A stretch of DNA of 64,000 bases from Mucilaginibacter myungsuensis (lineage in GTDB: Bacteria > Bacteroidota > Bacteroidia > Sphingobacteriales > Sphingobacteriaceae): contig NZ_JADFFL010000001.1 in the NCBI RefSeq assembly GCF_015222005.1, positions 372,001 through 436,000 on the forward strand. The letters run 5' to 3'. The notes under the pieces were generated by a model. It made no database searches. It was not told the origin of the DNA and worked only from the letters and a program-made list of their open reading frames with translations. Shown one piece after another: positions 46,814 through 55,759 of the stretch; the stretch's first letter is position 1, and each line of letters starts with the position of its first letter. The position numbers and the translations under genes were made by a program.

Positions 46814-49213
46814 TTATTCGCTACGTAAGCTCTTTACCGGATTAGTTATCGCAGCTTTGATAGCCTGAAAACTGATCGTAAGCAGCGCGATCGATACCGA
46901 CAGCATGGCCACCAAAACAAAAGTGAACCAGTTGATATCGATACGATAGGCGAATCTCCCTAACCATTTGTTCATCGCATACCAAGCTATTGGCCACGCT
47001 AATAAATTGGCTACCAAAACCAGTTTAACAAAATGCGTAGATAGCAGCACCACAATGTTTTGGACAGACGCGCCGAGTACTTTACGTACACCGATCTCCT
47101 TCACGCGTTTCTCAGCTGAATACGAGGCCAAACCGAATAGACCCAGACAGGATATCAAAATAGCAAGCCCGGCCAGTATGCCTACGATCTTGCTGACCTG
47201 AGTATCCGCCCTATACACCTCATTAAAGTGGTCATCCAAAAATTGATATTCGAAAGGAAAGTCGGGATTGATATTGTCCCATGTAACTTTAATGAACGCC
47301 AATGCTTCGGCAGCTTTACCGGCATTGATCTTAACAGATACCTGACTGATACCCCAATCAGCGTGGTTAGATAGGAACATGGTCTCTACCTTATGATGCA
47401 GCGAGTTGAAATTAAAATCTTTTACAATACCTACGATGGTACCTACTGAGTCAAAACCAAAATACTGCCCGATCAACGATGACTGTTTTGCATTTGGATA
47501 GTCTTTTAGCAACATTTTAGCTAAGGACTCGTTCACGATGTATTCTTTACCTATGCTGGCTTTATTACGAGAGAAGTTTTTGCCTTCTGCCATTTTTATC
47601 TTGTACACGTCCAGGTAATTGTCGTCGACGATAAGCCGGGTGACAGCAAGATTTTTGAGAGGTTCTGAATTGTATTTAAAATCTACCCCGCTTTGATCGA
47701 GGTGGCTACCAAGCTGATCTTGCGCGCCGGTTACACCCTGTATCATGGCGTTGCCTAACAGGCGCTGTTTAAATGCTTCGTAATTCTTTTGCACCTGACC
47801 ACTTAGCGGAATGGTTACTATTTGCTCGCGATCAAAACCCGGATCTTTCTGCTGCATAAAGCGTAACTGCTTTACTACAAAAATAGTAGCGATCATTAAA
47901 AAGACAGCGCTCGCAAACTGCCCTACCACAAGCACGTTTCTAAAGTTGCCTTTGTTTTTGCCGGTCTCTACCGAGCCTTTTAAAACTTTAACAGGTTTAT
48001 AAGACGACAGGAAAACTGCCGGATAGATGCCGGAAAGTAAGCCTACAAACATGGCACCACCAATGATTGCCAAAATAAAGCCCACGCTATGGTAAAGCGG
48101 TCCACCAAGTTCGCGTTGACTCAGGTTATTAACGTACGGAAGTGCTAACGCTACCAAGATCAAAGCAACCACTAACGCAATCAGGGATAGTAACACGGTC
48201 TCTCCTAAAAACTGCATCGATAGCTGAAAACGTCTTGCGCCGATCGATTTGCGGATACCTACTTCCTTAGCCCGCTCTGCCGAACGGGCAGTAGACAAGT
48301 TCATGAAGTTGATACAAGCGATAACCAATACGATAATGGCTATGATTGCAAATAGGTTTGTCGACTTGGCATCAAACTTTTGGAAGTTGAGATAATCCAA
48401 TCCAATATCGCCAGCGTTGGCATGGATGTCCTTTAAGGGCAGCAAGAATAACTCATAATATTTCACATTCTCCGGGTTAGGCATACGCTTTTTTAGGTAG
48501 GCCGGAAATTTCTTTTCAAGGGCAGCTATATCTGCCTTAGGGTCTATCTCAAAGTAAGTATCCAGCCAATTGCCAGACCAACTCCCCATCCATGACTGAT
48601 ATATCGTACGAAAATTAAAAAGACCATCAAATTGCAATTGCGAATTTTTAGGAACGTTTTGCATCACACCCGTAATGGTAAATAATGTAGTGTCGCCACC
48701 ATAGTGGGTAATGGTCTTCCCCATCGGGTCGGCATCGCCAAATAATTTCTTAGCGGTTTCGGCAGTAACGATAGCTGTGTTAGGTTTTTCAAGCGCAGTG
48801 TTTGGGTCGCCGCTGATCAGCTTGAAATCGAATATCTTAAGGAAAGTAGAGTCAACAAAAAACACCTGCGGCAAAAACACCCGCTTATCTTGATAAGTAG
48901 TCTGGTATTTTTCTTTCCAATTAACGCGGGTAAAGTTCTTGATCTCAGGGAAATCGGCCTTGATCGTCGGCCCCATTGGATACATGGATAAGCCAACCTT
49001 TTGCGAGGCGTTCATCCCAGGGAACTTCTGCACCTCGTTCAGTCGGTAAATGTTCTTGGTATGGAACTCATCAAAGCTTTTCTCGTACTTAACAAAAAGC
49101 ATAATGATGATACAAGCCGCCATGCCCACCGAAAGGCCGACGATGTTGATCCCCGAAAAAACTTTGTTCTTCCAGAGGTTCCTCCAGGCAATTTTGATGT
49201 AATTTTTAAGCAT
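46814..49213 (-). CDS. FtsX/MacB-like ABC permease 8 (first of the array)
   Basis: The ATG at 49213 gives 799 residues and the family start MLKNYIKIAWRNLWKNK; the frame runs nine codons further upstream without conservation. Coupling loops are KEVGIRKSIGARRFQL and KEIGVRKVLGASVQNI, with tail NPVKSLRSE. It lies about 100 bp downstream of the ATPase gene in the same direction and is the most likely primary partner of that ATPase and of the adaptor. Confidence 0.92.
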   Translation of the reverse strand: MLKNYIKIAWRNLWKNKVFSGINIVGLSVGMAACIIIMLFVKYEKSFDEFHTKNIYRLNEVQKFPGMNASQKVGLSMYPMGPTIKADFPEIKNFTRVNWKEKYQTTYQDKRVFLPQVFFVDSTFLKIFDFKLISGDPNTALEKPNTAIVTAETAKKLFGDADPMGKTITHYGGDTTLFTITGVMQNVPKNSQLQFDGLFNFRTIYQSWMGSWSGNWLDTYFEIDPKADIAALEKKFPAYLKKRMPNPENVKYYELFLLPLKDIHANAGDIGLDYLNFQKFDAKSTNLFAIIAIIVLVIACINFMNLSTARSAERAKEVGIRKSIGARRFQLSMQFLGETVLLSLIALVVALILVALALPYVNNLSQRELGGPLYHSVGFILAIIGGAMFVGLLSGIYPAVFLSSYKPVKVLKGSVETGKNKGNFRNVLVVGQFASAVFLMIATIFVVKQLRFMQQKDPGFDREQIVTIPLSGQVQKNYEAFKQRLLGNAMIQGVTGAQDQLGSHLDQSGVDFKYNSEPLKNLAVTRLIVDDNYLDVYKIKMAEGKNFSRNKASIGKEYIVNESLAKMLLKDYPNAKQSSLIGQYFGFDSVGTIVGIVKDFNFNSLHHKVETMFLSNHADWGISQVSVKINAGKAAEALAFIKVTWDNINPDFPFEYQFLDDHFNEVYRADTQVSKIVGILAGLAILISCLGLFGLASYSAEKRVKEIGVRKVLGASVQNIVVLLSTHFVKLVLVANLLAWPIAWYAMNKWLGRFAYRIDINWFTFVLVAMLSVSIALLTISFQAIKAAITNPVKSLRSE

Positions 49214-49312
49214 AGCAATGGCGTTTGTTCCCATTTGCAAGCCCCTTCCGATTAAGGAAGAGGCCTCAATGGCACATTAATTAACTGATATAAATTTTAG
49301 GTCGTAAGCTTG

Positions 49313-49990
49313 TTATATCATGATGTTCTCTACCACGGTCTGCCCGTCCAACAGGCGGATGATACGGTGGCTGTAGCGTGCATCATGCTCAGAGTGCGTT
49401 ACCATGATGATGGTAGTACCTTGTTCGTTCAGGTCGGTCAGCAGTTCCATCACGTCGTTACCGTTGCTGCTATCCAGGTTACCGGTAGGCTCATCCGCAA
49501 GAATGATCTTCGGCGTATTCACTACTGCGCGAGCAATGGCTACACGCTGTTGCTGACCACCCGATAATTGTTGCGGGTAGTGGTTACGGCGATGCATGAT
49601 CTGCATTTTGTCTAAAACGGCCTCCACTTTCTTCACCCTGTCAGCGGCGGCTACGCCGGTGTAGATCAATGGCAATTCCACGTTCTCGAACACGGTCAAC
49701 TCGTCGATCAGGTTAAAGCTTTGGAAAACGAAACCAATGTTGTGTTTACGCAGGTCGGCACGTTTGCGCTCGTTAAAGTCGGCCACCTCAATATCGTTGA
49801 ACAGGTAACTGCCTGCATCCGGATCATCTAATAGGCCCAGGATGTTAAGCAAGGTTGACTTGCCACAGCCCGATGGGCCCATTATGGCAACGAATTCGCC
49901 TTTTTTAACTTCCATCGAAAGTTTGTTCAATGCAATGGTCTCCACCTCTTCGGTGCGGTAGAATTTTTCAAGGTTGGTAATTTTGATCAT
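49313..49990 (-). CDS. ABC transporter ATPase, LolD/MacB type
   Basis: Cytoplasmic ATPase of 225 residues from the ATG at 49990 (MIKITNLEKFYRTEEVET); the frame is open four codons upstream. All motifs are intact: Walker A GPSGCGKST (about 38-46), Q loop VFQSFNLIDELT, signature LSGGQQQRVAIARA, Walker B IILADEPTGNLD and the H loop VTHSEHD. The LFENVELPL-type region and DEPTGNLD are typical of the MacB/LolD branch, which drives mechanotransmission rather than translocation. It is the only ATPase for eight permeases in this window. Confidence 0.95.
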   Translation of the reverse strand: MIKITNLEKFYRTEEVETIALNKLSMEVKKGEFVAIMGPSGCGKSTLLNILGLLDDPDAGSYLFNDIEVADFNERKRADLRKHNIGFVFQSFNLIDELTVFENVELPLIYTGVAAADRVKKVEAVLDKMQIMHRRNHYPQQLSGGQQQRVAIARAVVNTPKIILADEPTGNLDSSNGNDVMELLTDLNEQGTTIIMVTHSEHDARYSHRIIRLLDGQTVVENIMI

Positions 49991-50097
49991 TTGGCCTCCC
50001 AAAGCCCAAGGGCTTGTTTTATTTTGTGTGTGATAATATCTTGTCTATTTATTTATGTAGTGAAGACCTCTCGCCTTTCACCTCTAACCTTTTGGCT

Positions 50098-51348
50098 TTA
50101 CTTAATAATTAGCTCCTGTATATCGCCGTAAGTATCATAACTGCTTGTGATCACTTTCTCGCCAGGTTTCAATCCGCCTAATACTTCAAAGAAATCAGGG
50201 TTTTGGCGGCTCAGCTGGATATCTGCACGATAAGCTGTTTTCCCATCGGCGCTTAGTTTAAATATCCAGTTACCACCGGTGGCTTGATAGAAACCTCCAC
50301 GTGGTACCAATACCGCTTGGGTCTCATCGCTTAAAGCTAACAAGATCTGCAAGGTCTGCCCGCGACGGATGCCGGCCGGCACCTTGTCAACAAATTGCAT
50401 ATCCACCTGAAACTTGCCGTTGGTGATCTGCGCGTAAACTTTTTTTACCACCAGTTTAAATTGCTTATCGCCCAGCGCAAAAGTACCGGGGATACCCAAA
50501 AATACTTGCTGCAAATAATGTTCATCAATGTTAACCCTCACTTTAAAGCCGGTGATCACGTCTATCTGGCCAATGCTTGCGCCTTTAGCTTTGTTTTGAC
50601 CGATCTCGGCATCCATTCCGGTCAATTGGCCATCAACAGGTGCACGTATGGTCAGGTCATCTACTTTTTTGCGCATCATCGCCAACGAGTTCTTCATGTG
50701 GGCGTATTGCTCTTGATTTTGCTTCTCTTCGGTCCTTACCTGAGAGCTATCAGACGATAGGATCTGGGTGGTCAATTTTTTACGGTTCAGCTGATAGTTA
50801 TAATCATTTTCAGATTTTTTGAACTCCTGCAAACCAATGGCTTTTTGATCGTACAACCGTTTGTTTAATTTGTAGATGCGCTCTGCCTCACGGAAACCAT
50901 TATCAACATCGGCCATTTGGTTCAGCTTGCCAATGGTGGCCTGACGCGCGTTATTGCGCGATATCTGCATCTGCGTGATCTGCCCGAAAACCTGTGTCTC
51001 CTGGTTAGATAAACTTAGTTCCAAGTCGCTATTGCCTAACTTTAATATCGGGTCACCTTTTTTTACCATAGTGCCGTCCTCTACAAACCTTTCCTGCACA
51101 CGGCCGCCCTCGGCGGCGTCAACGTATATGGTGGTAATAGGTAATACAACGCCATTCTCGGGGATGGTTACCTGGAACGGGCCCTTGGTCACTTCGCTGA
51201 TGGTGATACGCTCGCGGTCTACATTCAATTTGCTTTTGCCCGATGTGGCCAATACCACATACACAATGCCGCCAACCAACACCACTACGCCTCCAATGGT
51301 CATCAGAAGTTTACTATTCCACTTTTTTTTCTCGATCTTTCTGTCCAC
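50098..51348 (-). CDS. HlyD/MacA-family periplasmic adaptor
   Basis: Membrane-fusion protein of 416 residues that should link the permease(s) to an outer-membrane channel. A single N-terminal membrane anchor is seen (about 14-34, LLMTIGGVVVLVGGIVYVVLA). A lipoyl half (AAEGGRVQERFVEDGTMVKKGDP), a coiled-coil hairpin (about 115-225), the second lipoyl half (RAPVDGQLTGMDAEIGQ) and beta-barrel and membrane-proximal domains follow. Start is GTG at 51348 (GTG GAC AGA AAG). The ATPase gene lies 107 bp downstream. No TolC-like gene is present nearby. Confidence 0.93.
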   Translation of the reverse strand: MDRKIEKKKWNSKLLMTIGGVVVLVGGIVYVVLATSGKSKLNVDRERITISEVTKGPFQVTIPENGVVLPITTIYVDAAEGGRVQERFVEDGTMVKKGDPILKLGNSDLELSLSNQETQVFGQITQMQISRNNARQATIGKLNQMADVDNGFREAERIYKLNKRLYDQKAIGLQEFKKSENDYNYQLNRKKLTTQILSSDSSQVRTEEKQNQEQYAHMKNSLAMMRKKVDDLTIRAPVDGQLTGMDAEIGQNKAKGASIGQIDVITGFKVRVNIDEHYLQQVFLGIPGTFALGDKQFKLVVKKVYAQITNGKFQVDMQFVDKVPAGIRRGQTLQILLALSDETQAVLVPRGGFYQATGGNWIFKLSADGKTAYRADIQLSRQNPDFFEVLGGLKPGEKVITSSYDTYGDIQELIIK

Positions 51349-51374
51349 GTATTTTTAGCTATTTTGGCATAGGT

Positions 51375-51393
51375 CAATACAATCTTGTGCCAT
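51375..51393 (-). promoter_or_regulatory. possible sigma-54-like promoter of the adaptor gene
   Basis: Minus strand TGGCAC-AAGA-TTGTA resembles TGGCACG-N4-TTGCA, but the spacing is one base short and the -12 GC is TA. It lies about 50 bp below the dyad, as does the box at permease 4. Confidence 0.3.
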
Positions 51394-51443
51394 AAATTAA
51401 GTTACTGTATTTCAATTAATTAGGTATCGTATTTTACTAAGTG

Positions 51444-51483
51444 CCGTACGCTTCTGTTACATTAAGTGTTCGGTATTGATACA
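51444..51483 (-). promoter_or_regulatory. shared dyad, candidate response-regulator binding site (copy 1)
   Basis: CCGTACGCTT and AAGTGTTCGG form an imperfect inverted repeat with a 10-nt spacer, followed by TATTGATACA. It is about 95-135 bp upstream of the adaptor start, a usual enhancer distance. Confidence 0.6.
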
Positions 51484-51682
51484 CTGACCGTACGGTGCCC
51501 GATGGTGATAATACTGTTTATCAACCACTTGCCAAAATGGGTATTAAATTGGTATGCAGATAGTTAAATTTAGTTAAAGCTTTTGTGTTAAGGCTGGACC
51601 TAACTGGTCTGCCCGAAGCACTTTTGACGACTATAGAGCACTTTAACTATAAATAGCTACTTTAACACTTTTTATTGAGACG

Positions 51683-53035
51683 ATGATACTAAAAAAGGCG
51701 AACGTTTTAATTGTGGACGACGATCCCGATGTACTTACCGCGGTTAAGTTATTGCTAAAGACCGAGGCACAAGAGGTGATCACCGAAAAGAACCCCGAAA
51801 ACATTAACTGGCTGCTGCAACGCAATCAGGTTGATCTGGTGTTGCTGGATATGAACTATAACAGCGCAATTAACACTGGCAACGAGGGTATCTACTGGTT
51901 GCGCAAAGTTAAAGAATGGAAGCCGAACGTTTGCGTGATCATGATCACCGCGTATGGCGATATTGACCTCGCCGTGCGTTCGCTAAAGGAAGGCGCTAAC
52001 GATTTTATAGTAAAGCCATGGCATAACGAGAAATTGTTAGACACCATCAAAGACCTGCTTGATAAAAAAGAAGGTGTTAAAACGGTAAAGTCGGCCACCA
52101 AAAGTGCCACCGGGTCTACGGACATCCTTGGTGAGTCAGAAGCGATGGAAGATGTCTTCCACAAAGTAAACAAGATCGCCCCTACCGATGCCAACATCCT
52201 GATACTTGGTGAGAACGGCACAGGCAAAGATCTGATGGCAAAAGCCATTCACGAGCGTTCTATGCGGGCTAATAAACCCTTCATTAAAGTTGACGTTGGC
52301 GCATTGACAGATACACTTTTCGAGAGCGAACTTTTCGGTCACAAAAAAGGGGCGTTTACTGACGCACGTGAAGACCGTCCCGGCCGTTTTGAGGATGCGC
52401 AGGGCGGAACCTTGTTTTTAGATGAGATCGGTAATATCAGCCTGCAACAACAAGCCAAGCTGCTTACCGTATTACAGAACAGGGAAGTGACCCGCCTGGG
52501 TACTAACAAACCTATCGATATTGATATCCGCCTCATTTGTGCTACCAACGTCCCTTTACAGGAGTTGGCTAACGAGAATAAATTCCGTAAGGATTTGATC
52601 TACAGGATCAACACAGTAGAGATCACTATGCCTCCGCTCCGCCGCCGTAATAATGATATTGTGTTGTTAGCCAAACACTTTGCCAAGGTTTACTCATCTA
52701 AATATGCAAAGCCGGCATTGGATCTGGATAGCAGCGCCATTAACAAATTGCGCACCTATAACTTCCCCGGCAACGTACGCGAATTGCAGTATTCAATAGA
52801 GCGTGCTGTAATTATGGCCGATGGCCACTTACTGACCAGTGATGACCTGATATTCTCATCATTAGAGACCGCTGTTGAAACGATAGAATTAGAGAACGTG
52901 CCGTTGAGCACGATGGAGAAAAGCGCCATCCTACGCGTGATAGATAAGCATAACGGCAACATCACCCGGGCTGCTAAAGAATTAGGACTGACCCGCACTG
53001 CACTTTACCGTAGACTAAGCAAATATGATATATAA
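51683..53035 (+). CDS. sigma-54-dependent response regulator, NtrC family
   Basis: Enhancer-binding transcription activator of 450 residues. The receiver domain (1-125) has acidic pocket VDDDPD, phospho-acceptor Asp56 (VLLDMN) and FIVKPW. The AAA+ domain (about 145-380) has Walker A GENGTGKD near 177-184, the sigma-54-contacting GAFTDA near 223-228, and FLDEIGN. A Fis-type helix-turn-helix ends the protein (NITRAAKELGLTRTALYRRL). It overlaps the kinase gene by 11 bp and is divergent from the adaptor, so it most likely controls the permease array. Confidence 0.95.
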   Translation: MILKKANVLIVDDDPDVLTAVKLLLKTEAQEVITEKNPENINWLLQRNQVDLVLLDMNYNSAINTGNEGIYWLRKVKEWKPNVCVIMITAYGDIDLAVRSLKEGANDFIVKPWHNEKLLDTIKDLLDKKEGVKTVKSATKSATGSTDILGESEAMEDVFHKVNKIAPTDANILILGENGTGKDLMAKAIHERSMRANKPFIKVDVGALTDTLFESELFGHKKGAFTDAREDRPGRFEDAQGGTLFLDEIGNISLQQQAKLLTVLQNREVTRLGTNKPIDIDIRLICATNVPLQELANENKFRKDLIYRINTVEITMPPLRRRNNDIVLLAKHFAKVYSSKYAKPALDLDSSAINKLRTYNFPGNVRELQYSIERAVIMADGHLLTSDDLIFSSLETAVETIELENVPLSTMEKSAILRVIDKHNGNITRAAKELGLTRTALYRRLSKYDI

Positions 53036-54374
53036 GCGTTACGAGTGGCGGCTGATCCTGCGTGTTATTGCCATTTTTATGACCATTACCGTGGCTGCAT
53101 TTATTGTAGTAAAAGGTGTTTATATCTATCTGGTGTTTATGGCCCCGCTGATCGCTTTTCAGTTGGTAGACCTGATACGGTTGCAACGTAAAGCGCAGGA
53201 TGAGGTGAGCCAATTTGTGGAGTCGATACAATACCGTGATTTTTCGCGTCATTTTGATGAGCGTCACGCGCCATCGGAGCTGAGGCCGTTGCGTAAAGGA
53301 TTTAACGATATTAACAGTACTTTCAAACTGATCAGTCGCGAAAGGGAAACCCAATACCATTACCTGCAAAAGATACTGGAACTGGTGGATACCGGCATTG
53401 TATCCTACGATGCCGAGACAGGCGAAACCGGTTGGATCAACGAGGCTTTTAAGAACCTGCTCACCATCCCCTATCTTAAAACGATCCATTCATTAGAGAA
53501 ACGCGAACCCGGCCTTTATCACGACGTAGTCGCCCTGAAACCCGGCGACAGTAAGGTGGTGACACTTACACGCAACCAGCAACTGATCAAGATATTAGTA
53601 ACTGCAAGCGTACTACGCAGCGATGGTCGTCTTTATAAACTTCTCGCTTTCCAGAACGTGAGCGAAGCTTTGGATGAGACCGAATCTAAAGCCTGGCAAA
53701 AGCTATTGAACGTGATGACGCACGAGATCATGAACTCGGTTGCGCCGATATCATCGCTGGCTGATACTTTGAAAAACAGGCTGCAAAGTCCGGAGATAGC
53801 GAATAGTCCGGTGAGTAGCCAGTTAGAGGATCTGGAATTGGGTATCGACACCATTAAACGCCGGAGCGAAGGGCTATTGAAGTTTACCGAGAGTTACCGT
53901 AACCTGAATAAGATCACCAAACTGGATCTTAAAAAGATCATGGTGCGCGACCTATTCGAGAACCTGAACAACCTGATGTCGCCTACGCTGGATAAAAAGA
54001 AGATAGAATTGGACATCGTATTGCGTGACCCTACGTTGGCCATCGAAGCAGATATCAATTTGGTGGAGCAAGTATTGATCAACCTTTTGGTCAATGCTAT
54101 AGAGGCTGTGAAAGACCGCGAATCTCCACTGATCGTATTATCGGCCGAGGTACAAAGTAACAATAAGATCATTGTAAAGATAGCTGACAACGGAGTTGGT
54201 ATGCCACCCGAACTGCTGGACAAGATCTTTATACCATTCTTTAGTACCCGCAAAACAGGTAGTGGTATTGGCTTGAGTTTGTGTAAACAGATCATGCTGT
54301 TACATAAGGGCAATATTCAGGTACAATCGAGCGAGGGAAAAGGTTCGGCGTTCTTGTTACAGTTCGTGCCGTAA
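53025..54374 (+). CDS. sensor histidine kinase, NtrY-like
   Basis: Membrane sensor of 449 residues. Two closely spaced N-terminal helices (about 9-27 and 30-48) leave almost no periplasmic loop, so the signal is probably sensed in the membrane or cytoplasm. A PAS-like domain follows (LVDTGIVSYDAETGETGW, about 118-220). The H box MTHEIMNSVAPISSL places His at 233. The ATPase domain has N (LVNAIEAVKD), G1 (ADNGVGMP), F and G2 (GSGIGLSLCKQIM) boxes. The start overlaps the response regulator by 11 bp, implying translational coupling. Confidence 0.94.
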   Translation: MIYKRYEWRLILRVIAIFMTITVAAFIVVKGVYIYLVFMAPLIAFQLVDLIRLQRKAQDEVSQFVESIQYRDFSRHFDERHAPSELRPLRKGFNDINSTFKLISRERETQYHYLQKILELVDTGIVSYDAETGETGWINEAFKNLLTIPYLKTIHSLEKREPGLYHDVVALKPGDSKVVTLTRNQQLIKILVTASVLRSDGRLYKLLAFQNVSEALDETESKAWQKLLNVMTHEIMNSVAPISSLADTLKNRLQSPEIANSPVSSQLEDLELGIDTIKRRSEGLLKFTESYRNLNKITKLDLKKIMVRDLFENLNNLMSPTLDKKKIELDIVLRDPTLAIEADINLVEQVLINLLVNAIEAVKDRESPLIVLSAEVQSNNKIIVKIADNGVGMPPELLDKIFIPFFSTRKTGSGIGLSLCKQIMLLHKGNIQVQSSEGKGSAFLLQFVP

Positions 54375-54403
54375 GCGCCCCCGTAAGTTGAAATACAAGT
54401 CGC

Positions 54404-54439
54404 GGTAGGTGTGTACGATCCAAACTGCATACACCTACC
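54404..54439. terminator. terminator-like hairpin between convergent genes
   Basis: GGTAGGTGT pairs with ACACCTACC across an 18-nt loop. There is no T run, so this may be a weak terminator. Confidence 0.5.
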
Positions 54440-54456
54440 CTCCTCCTAATTTTCTA

Positions 54457-55167
54457 TCAGGTCAGCGTGAGTATTCCGGCTACTACCGCTCCGGTAGCCG
54501 TATTTAAAAAGTTAACCACGTTGTTACCTATCAATCCATTACGCTCCATCGTAGCGCCTAACGCCGAGTCGGTCACGTTACCCACAAAGCCTGCAGCTAT
54601 TATCCATAACAAATTGACCGACCAACCAAAGCCAGCGCTATAAACCAAGCCGATCAAAGCTGCGCCAGCTATGCCGATCATTGTCCCCTCTAAACTTATT
54701 ACGCCATCTAATCCGCGCTCGTCCCTTTTGAAGGTGATGATGTTAAAGAACCGCTTGCCGTAGACCGTCCCTAATTCAGACGATAGCGTATCAGCCGTTG
54801 CCGAAGCTAAACTACCGGCTATCATTAATTGAAAGATCTGCTGATATGCCGGCAGCAGAATTGCTAAAGCACCAAGGATAGCTGCCGTACCGCCGTTAGC
54901 CAGCACTTGCCCGGCGGTGCGTTGGCTACTTTCACTTTCGTTACCCGGCAAAGTTGCCTTCTGTTTAGCTTGCCAAGTGGTTGCAACAGTCCCGGCTATA
55001 AAGGAAGTTGCCAGTAAGGCGATGCCGGTGTAACCTGCTCCTTTATAGATCAGCGCGCCTACTATTGCTCCGGTTAGCGCTCCTGCTAAGGTCAGCTTTT
55101 TAAAGCGGTAGCTTAGCAAACCGCCAAGTAACAATGCGGTATAAATGAGGATGTCTGTTATGGGCAT
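54457..55167 (-). CDS. DUF92 family integral membrane protein
   Basis: Six or so membrane segments in 236 residues, with the family's LLSYRFKKLTLAGALTGA start, ASATADTLSSELGTVYG (about 118-134) and GNVTDSALGATMERNG near the C-terminus. Acidic residues within these helices suggest a transporter or a phytyl/prenyl-related enzyme; plant relatives include VTE6-type phytyl-phosphate kinases. The bacterial function is not established. It follows the EVE-like gene by 7 bp in the same direction. Confidence 0.85.
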   Translation of the reverse strand: MPITDILIYTALLLGGLLSYRFKKLTLAGALTGAIVGALIYKGAGYTGIALLATSFIAGTVATTWQAKQKATLPGNESESSQRTAGQVLANGGTAAILGALAILLPAYQQIFQLMIAGSLASATADTLSSELGTVYGKRFFNIITFKRDERGLDGVISLEGTMIGIAGAALIGLVYSAGFGWSVNLLWIIAAGFVGNVTDSALGATMERNGLIGNNVVNFLNTATGAVVAGILTLT

Positions 55168-55174
55168 CGATTAA

Positions 55175-55615
55175 TTATAATTCGTTACGGTTTTCCAGGA
55201 AGTCCAGCCATACACCTTCTAATTCATCCACCAGTTCGGGGCGTATCGCTATGCCTGATGCTTGCGGTGTCCAGGTCTGCTCGGCGAGATCGCCGGTTTT
55301 TAGGATATCCAAACCCAGGATCTGTTCAGAGTTGGGATCAAGCAAAGTATCGAATGCGATCCCGATCCTAAAATACGATCGACCGTTGCGATAAGCATGG
55401 TATGGCTTAGTGCTGATATACCCCGACGCGAATATCCCCTTCGGCTCTACGCCTACTCTCACCACATAGGCACGATCGCCAACTTCTATCGTTTTGTGGC
55501 TGGCAACGCTCCAATTATCCTCCAGATGGCCGGTCTGTTCAAATCGTTTTTTATCGTCGGGTAGATCGATCCATGGGAATTTCGATGGGTTCCATCCAAA
55601 AAGGTATGCTTTCAT
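55175..55615 (-). CDS. stand-alone EVE/PUA-like domain protein, 146 aa
   Basis: From the ATG at 55615 the protein starts KAYLFGWNPSKFPWIDLPDD and contains VGDRAYVVRVGVEPKGIFASGY and a C-terminal W-x-P-QASGIAI block. This pattern resembles the PUA/EVE-like module found N-terminal to HNH or McrBC-type nucleases (YLxxWNPxxW...GDxxxLxRxG...GIxxSG). Here the module makes up the whole protein and no nuclease follows. Binding of modified nucleic-acid bases is known for related EVE and YTH folds; the ligand here is inferred at best. It may be co-transcribed with the DUF92 gene. Confidence 0.68.
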   Translation of the reverse strand: MKAYLFGWNPSKFPWIDLPDDKKRFEQTGHLEDNWSVASHKTIEVGDRAYVVRVGVEPKGIFASGYISTKPYHAYRNGRSYFRIGIAFDTLLDPNSEQILGLDILKTGDLAEQTWTPQASGIAIRPELVDELEGVWLDFLENRNEL

Positions 55616-55759
55616 TTTAAGTTCAAATACGGCAGACACTGTATGTTATAATATACAAATTTCAATTTAACAAAATTATCAATAGCGCCTTTGTTCGCTT
55701 CAGACACATTATCCGATTCATGGTATCAAAATTGAAGAGGTTGTTGAAACATCACCACC

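Larger units (their letters stand above)
51349..51682. promoter_or_regulatory. divergent regulatory region between adaptor and response regulator
   Basis: This 334-bp gap has no gene. It holds the shared dyad (51444-51483), a second palindrome ACCGTACGGT (51487-51496) and, nearer the adaptor, TGGCAC on the minus strand (51387-51392). The half towards the response regulator is AT-rich (GGTATGCAGATAGTTAAATTTAG region) and shows nothing further that I can name. Confidence 0.6.

Noticed and set aside
29216..49213. The permease array as a composite transposon or genomic island
   Set aside because: No transposase, integrase, terminal repeats or tRNA target duplication was seen, and composition looks like the flanks.
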